From DATARH01 sp035507475 (GTDB lineage Bacteria; Pseudomonadota; Alphaproteobacteria; ATCC43930; CGMCC-115725), in NCBI GenBank assembly GCA_035507475.1, contig DATJOB010000092.1, positions 1 to 9,859 of the forward strand: a stretch of DNA of 9,859 nucleotides. The letters run 5' to 3'. This document shows, piece after piece, positions 6,685 to 9,859 of this stretch. The notes under the pieces are model-generated. The model saw only the letters and a program-made list of their open reading frames with translations, was not told the DNA's origin and made no database searches. Within the stretch, counting starts at the first letter, position 1. Each line of letters begins with the position of its first letter. The position numbers and the translations under genes were made by a program.

Positions 6685-9600
6685 TTACACCGCCGTCCGG
6701 CTGCCCAGACGGCCCATCGCCAGGCGCCGCAGCAGCCAGTACGCGACCAGCGCGATGATCAAGACGCCGACCAGCGTGAACAGAATGAGGATCAGCGGCG
6801 AATTGCCCAGCCACCAGCGCAGCTTGGTCAGGACCGGCAGGTGGCCGACCGAATACTCGTTGCCGATCCGGAAGCTGGTGACCCGACCCGGCCCGGCGAC
6901 CATCAGGTCGCCCTGGATCGACGGGTTGAGTTCCCGATTGCGGAACGTCCCGATCACGGTCAGCAGCTTGTCGGGGCTCGACCCGGTGATGAGGACCGCG
7001 CTGCGCGAGGAATTGAGCGGCGACTGCATGCCGACCATCGCGGCGAGGTTGTCGCCCTGCGAGACCAGCAGCTGGTCGACCCGCTCGCGCTCCTGCTGGG
7101 CGTTCGGGTCGAGCACGGTGTAGACGCGGTCGAGCGGCGAGGTCATGCCGACGCGCAGGCGGCCGTTCTCGACCCGCAGCTTGCTGTTCTCGACCCAACG
7201 CGCGACCAGCGGCTGGCGCGAGATCGAGCCGAGCACGAGAAGGTCCTTGTCGGCCATCTGGTCGACACCGCCCGCGGTGACCACGCTGGCGTGCACCACC
7301 GGGAACCCGGTCGAGTCGCCCATCATGCCCATCAGCTCGAGATAGGCCTCGATATCCTGCGAGGTCAGCTGGTCGGGCAGCACGACGGCGGTGTCGGAGA
7401 GATCGGCCATCCGGGTGAACGGATAGCCCGAGTTGACGAAGAAGGCGAGGTTGGGCAGCGAGGTGAAGCGCTCGGTCTTCGACAGGTCGATCGTCGAATC
7501 CGGGTCGATCGATTCCTGGACGTTGTTCGGCAGCACGTCCTGGCATTCACCCTGCTTGATCGGCCGCAGGTCGTAATAGAACTGCAGCTGGTTCTGCCCG
7601 AAGACGTAGTAGGGCGGCACCCGCACCGTCTGCTCGTTCATCACGAAGTCGGGCGAGATGATGTCCTTGACCTGCTGGACGACGCCCTCCTGGGTCAGCG
7701 GCAAGCTGCGCAGGTACGAGTTGTTGATCGAGACGTCGAGCCGCGAGTCGCGGAAATTCATCCACGTGCCCGCCGGATAGCGGTAGCGGATATCGAGCGG
7801 GACGCCGGTGTTGCCCCACACGAAGAGGTCGGGCGCGGTGCGGAAATTGAGCGTCAGGAGGCCGGGAACGAGGCCGTTCCCCTGCAGGTCGGTCGGCTGC
7901 ACCAGCTCGCCGAAGCGCACCGGCCGGTCGATCGGCACCCAGCGCGGCGCGTCGTAGGCCTTGCGCGCCGGAATGTCGGGGTTGCCCACCACCTGGGTCT
8001 GGCCGGTCAGCGCGCTGGCGCCGAGCGCCAGCGTGTCGGCCGCCGCGCGCAGCTCGTCGGCGTTGCGGCCCATCACGAGCAGGAGCTTGTTCTCGGCGTT
8101 GTTGGGGTTGCTCACGACCGCGATGGTCGGGCCGTTGATCGCCGGCATGCTGAGCCCGGCCGGCTTCTCGTTGTTGGTCGCGAAGACCACCGCGTTGCCG
8201 CTCGGGATGGTGTCGAGGCTAGTCGGAAAGCTCGCGCCCTTGTAGGAGGCAAGCGCGCCGAACCACGAGGCCACCGTGCCGGCCGCCTGCAGGGTCGCCG
8301 GCGAGACGCGCGAGGCGAAGACGAACGGCAGGTTGAGCGCTTGCATGTCCTTCGAATCGTAGAACGGCGTCGGCAGCAGCGAGAGATCGTTGGGCAGCGG
8401 CAGCTTCTGCAGCTGCGTCGTCAGCGCGGTGGTGTTGCTCAGCACCAGCCACAGGCTCGAATGGAGCGGGTCCTCGCAGCCCAGCGTGTAATGGCCGATG
8501 AACCGGAAGAGGACCCGATTGTCCTCCTGGAACAGCACCGGGTTGATCGGCAGCGTGGCGGTCTGCCCCGACGACTTGTCCTTCGGCAGCGCGATGTTGC
8601 CGACCACCTCGCCGTTGATCAGCACGGTCAGGTGGCTCAGCTCGGGGATCAGCGCCGGCGAATAGGCGAAGGTCAGGTCCATCTTGCCGCCGGTGACGAT
8701 CTCGTCGCGGCGCACGGTGAACGGCAGGCTGCCTTCGCCCTGGACGCCGATCAGCCGGATCGGCGAATTGGCGCCGATATCCTTCAAGGTCAGCACCTGG
8801 GTGCGCACCGAGCCGCTCGGCGCGGCGCGGCCCGCGGCGGTCCCGGCCGGCGCGCCGGCCGGCCCGGGCAGCGTCGGGTTGGTGCTCGGCGTGACGCTGC
8901 GCGGCGCCATAGTGCCGGGCAGCACCTGTGTCGTCGGCCCCTGCAGCGGCACCTGGGCGCCTTGCGGCGGCGGTGCAGCGCCGCCGGTCAGCGGACCGGC
9001 GCTGGTCTGCGGCACGCCGACGGCCGGCGGCGCGCTCGACGGCGGCGCGCTGGTCGGCGGCAGGTTGGTCTGGGCGATCGCGGCGCCGCCGAGCAGCAGC
9101 GCGGCCAGCCCGCCGGCGATCGCGAAGACCAGGCTCGGCGCGACCCGTTCGCGCGCGCGGGCGCGCGCGGGCGCCGGTGCAGGCCCGCCGACGCCGGGGC
9201 GCACGAAGAGGCCGCCGATGCTCGTCAGGATCTCGCGCACCGAGCGTAGCGGCCGATCCACCGGATGCTCCTCCCAGTCGAGCCAGGCATCGGCGCGGCA
9301 CAGCACCACCCGGACCAGATCGCGCTGCTGACGAAGCGTCAATTGTTCAAAGGCCACGCGCAGTACCTCCCCGTCCCACGCCACAACCCGTGCCGGCAGC
9401 ACCGCCGTGCGATCGCCGACCGGCAGTTCGATCTGGATGACATCGTCCAGCTCGACCCCCTCCGGACGCGGCGCGATGAACAGCCCGCCGGTCGTCGACA
9501 GATTGCGCGAGCGGGTGACCAGCGCCTGCCCGTCGGGCAGGTAGGCGACGCTCGGCACCTCGAGACCGAGGCGGACCGAACTGCGCAGCTGGCGTGTCTC

Positions 9601-9859
9601 GCGCCCGACCGCGATCGCCGCGGCGATCGTCAACAGGTTGAAGATCGCCCAGGCGACGTTGAGCATCAGCACTTCGGTGTCGGTGAAGTCGCTGAGGATC
9701 CAGCGCACGATGCCGATGACGAGCGCCACCACCAGGAGGCCGAAGATGATCAGATGCGGCCTGACGATCTTGTAGTCGAAATAGTCGCGCGGCAGCAGCC
9801 CGCCCTTCTCGGTCACGTTGAACTTGCCGCGCTTCGGGTTGACCAGGGTCGCCAGCGTC
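6685..9859 (-). CDS. bcsAB: Cellulose synthase BcsA-BcsB fusion, 5' partial (BcsA C-terminus with PilZ domain plus complete BcsB)
   Basis: The frame is open to the window edge; the GTG at 9816 is internal, because the 14 codons before it (reading TLATLVNPKRGKFN) continue a typical BcsA sequence. Numbering from that GTG: BcsA membrane helices lie at about 21-41 and 49-70. A PilZ domain follows, with its RxxxR motif (R78-R82) and NxSxxG motif (N105, S107, G110), which bind c-di-GMP and relieve autoinhibition of the synthase. Residues 226-248 are hydrophobic, preceded by an Arg-rich run and followed by an AIA-Q cleavage-like site, as in a signal peptide. A Pro/Ala/Thr linker runs to about 335. 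The rest is BcsB, the periplasmic partner with carbohydrate-binding and flavodoxin-like domains (HYTLGCEDPLHSSLW is a family-typical stretch), ending in a membrane anchor at about 1007-1029. The catalytic GT2 core (DxD, QxxRW) lies outside the window. The stop is TAA, 19 nt before the next gene. The assignment is firm; whether the chain is cleaved is not shown. Confidence 0.95.
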   Translation of the reverse strand, partial: TLATLVNPKRGKFNVTEKGGLLPRDYFDYKIVRPHLIIFGLLVVALVIGIVRWILSDFTDTEVLMLNVAWAIFNLLTIAAAIAVGRETRQLRSSVRLGLEVPSVAYLPDGQALVTRSRNLSTTGGLFIAPRPEGVELDDVIQIELPVGDRTAVLPARVVAWDGEVLRVAFEQLTLRQQRDLVRVVLCRADAWLDWEEHPVDRPLRSVREILTSIGGLFVRPGVGGPAPAPARARARERVAPSLVFAIAGGLAALLLGGAAIAQTNLPPTSAPPSSAPPAVGVPQTSAGPLTGGAAPPPQGAQVPLQGPTTQVLPGTMAPRSVTPSTNPTLPGPAGAPAGTAAGRAAPSGSVRTQVLTLKDIGANSPIRLIGVQGEGSLPFTVRRDEIVTGGKMDLTFAYSPALIPELSHLTVLINGEVVGNIALPKDKSSGQTATLPINPVLFQEDNRVLFRFIGHYTLGCEDPLHSSLWLVLSNTTALTTQLQKLPLPNDLSLLPTPFYDSKDMQALNLPFVFASRVSPATLQAAGTVASWFGALASYKGASFPTSLDTIPSGNAVVFATNNEKPAGLSMPAINGPTIAVVSNPNNAENKLLLVMGRNADELRAAADTLALGASALTGQTQVVGNPDIPARKAYDAPRWVPIDRPVRFGELVQPTDLQGNGLVPGLLTLNFRTAPDLFVWGNTGVPLDIRYRYPAGTWMNFRDSRLDVSINNSYLRSLPLTQEGVVQQVKDIISPDFVMNEQTVRVPPYYVFGQNQLQFYYDLRPIKQGECQDVLPNNVQESIDPDSTIDLSKTERFTSLPNLAFFVNSGYPFTRMADLSDTAVVLPDQLTSQDIEAYLELMGMMGDSTGFPVVHASVVTAGGVDQMADKDLLVLGSISRQPLVARWVENSKLRVENGRLRVGMTSPLDRVYTVLDPNAQQERERVDQLLVSQGDNLAAMVGMQSPLNSSRSAVLITGSSPDKLLTVIGTFRNRELNPSIQGDLMVAGPGRVTSFRIGNEYSVGHLPVLTKLRWWLGNSPLILILFTLVGVLIIALVAYWLLRRLAMGRLGSRTAV
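9073..9204 (-). other. Embedded signal-peptide-like junction between BcsA and BcsB parts
   Basis: This stretch joins the end of the BcsA PilZ/C-terminal region to the BcsB part without any stop codon. It starts at an in-frame GTG (9204-9202), has a run of alternating Ala/Arg residues, a hydrophobic core, and ends in AIA followed by Gln, which is what a BcsB signal peptide looks like when BcsB is a separate protein. I see no convincing Shine-Dalgarno sequence before the GTG, so independent translation of BcsB is possible but not supported. Cleavage here by signal peptidase would yield separate A and B chains; AcsAB of Komagataeibacter has been reported as two polypeptides after purification, which fits. 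Confidence 0.6.

Noticed and set aside
8843..8862. A perfect 20-bp palindrome of C and G
   Set aside because: It lies inside the Ala/Gly/Pro-coding linker of bcsAB, where GGC and GCC codons make palindromes easily; no sign of a binding site or terminator use.
9150..9174. Alternating CG run that could look like a Z-DNA-type or regulatory tract
   Set aside because: It encodes the Ala-Arg alternation of the BcsB signal-like segment, so codon choice explains it.
6517..9249. A 910-codon open frame on the plus strand
   Set aside because: Antisense to bcsAB; charged, repetitive translation (many R, D, H, Q) typical of a shadow frame.

Overview
The window is GC-rich throughout, and every gene I can support is on the minus strand. 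It is the 3' part of a bacterial cellulose synthesis and export operon (bcs) followed by a run of small SGNH/GDSL-type hydrolase genes. The codon bias, the long antisense shadow ORFs and the style of the BcsB and BcsC proteins point to an alphaproteobacterium. The fused BcsA-BcsB resembles the AcsAB/BcsAB arrangement of acetic acid bacteria (Acetobacteraceae), but I cannot fix the genus from sequence alone and Sphingomonadales or other Rhodospirillales-type hosts remain possible.

In transcription order (high to low coordinates): (1) 9859-6685, a 5'-truncated bcsAB fusion. It holds the last two membrane helices and the c-di-GMP-binding PilZ domain of BcsA, then an embedded signal-peptide-like segment and a Pro/Ala-rich linker, then a complete BcsB with a C-terminal membrane anchor. 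(2) 6665-3969, a secreted TPR-only protein that matches the periplasmic scaffold half of BcsC and stops where the linker to the outer-membrane barrel would begin. (3) 3972-1888, overlapping the previous gene by ATGA, a second secreted protein with its own signal peptide, a short TPR block clearly related to the start of the first BcsC, a long low-complexity linker, and the BcsC C-terminal beta-barrel. BcsC is therefore split in two, with its N-terminal module duplicated. (4) A 220-bp gap with a strong GC hairpin just after the operon and an AT-rich patch. (5) Three tandem, mutually paralogous SGNH-hydrolase-like genes (1667-1029, 974-318, and 196 to beyond base 1).

Expected working model: BcsA makes the glucan under c-di-GMP control and passes it through the inner membrane. 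BcsB guides it in the periplasm, the TPR protein bridges to the outer membrane, and the barrel protein exports it. The SGNH proteins are candidates for adding, removing or sensing acyl groups on the polymer, by analogy with BcsX of acetic acid bacteria and with cellulose acetylation systems; this last role is inference. No bcsZ, bcsD or RNA gene is seen in the window. The most notable features are the split BcsC, the SGNH triplet, and the loss of a key SGNH residue in the middle copy.
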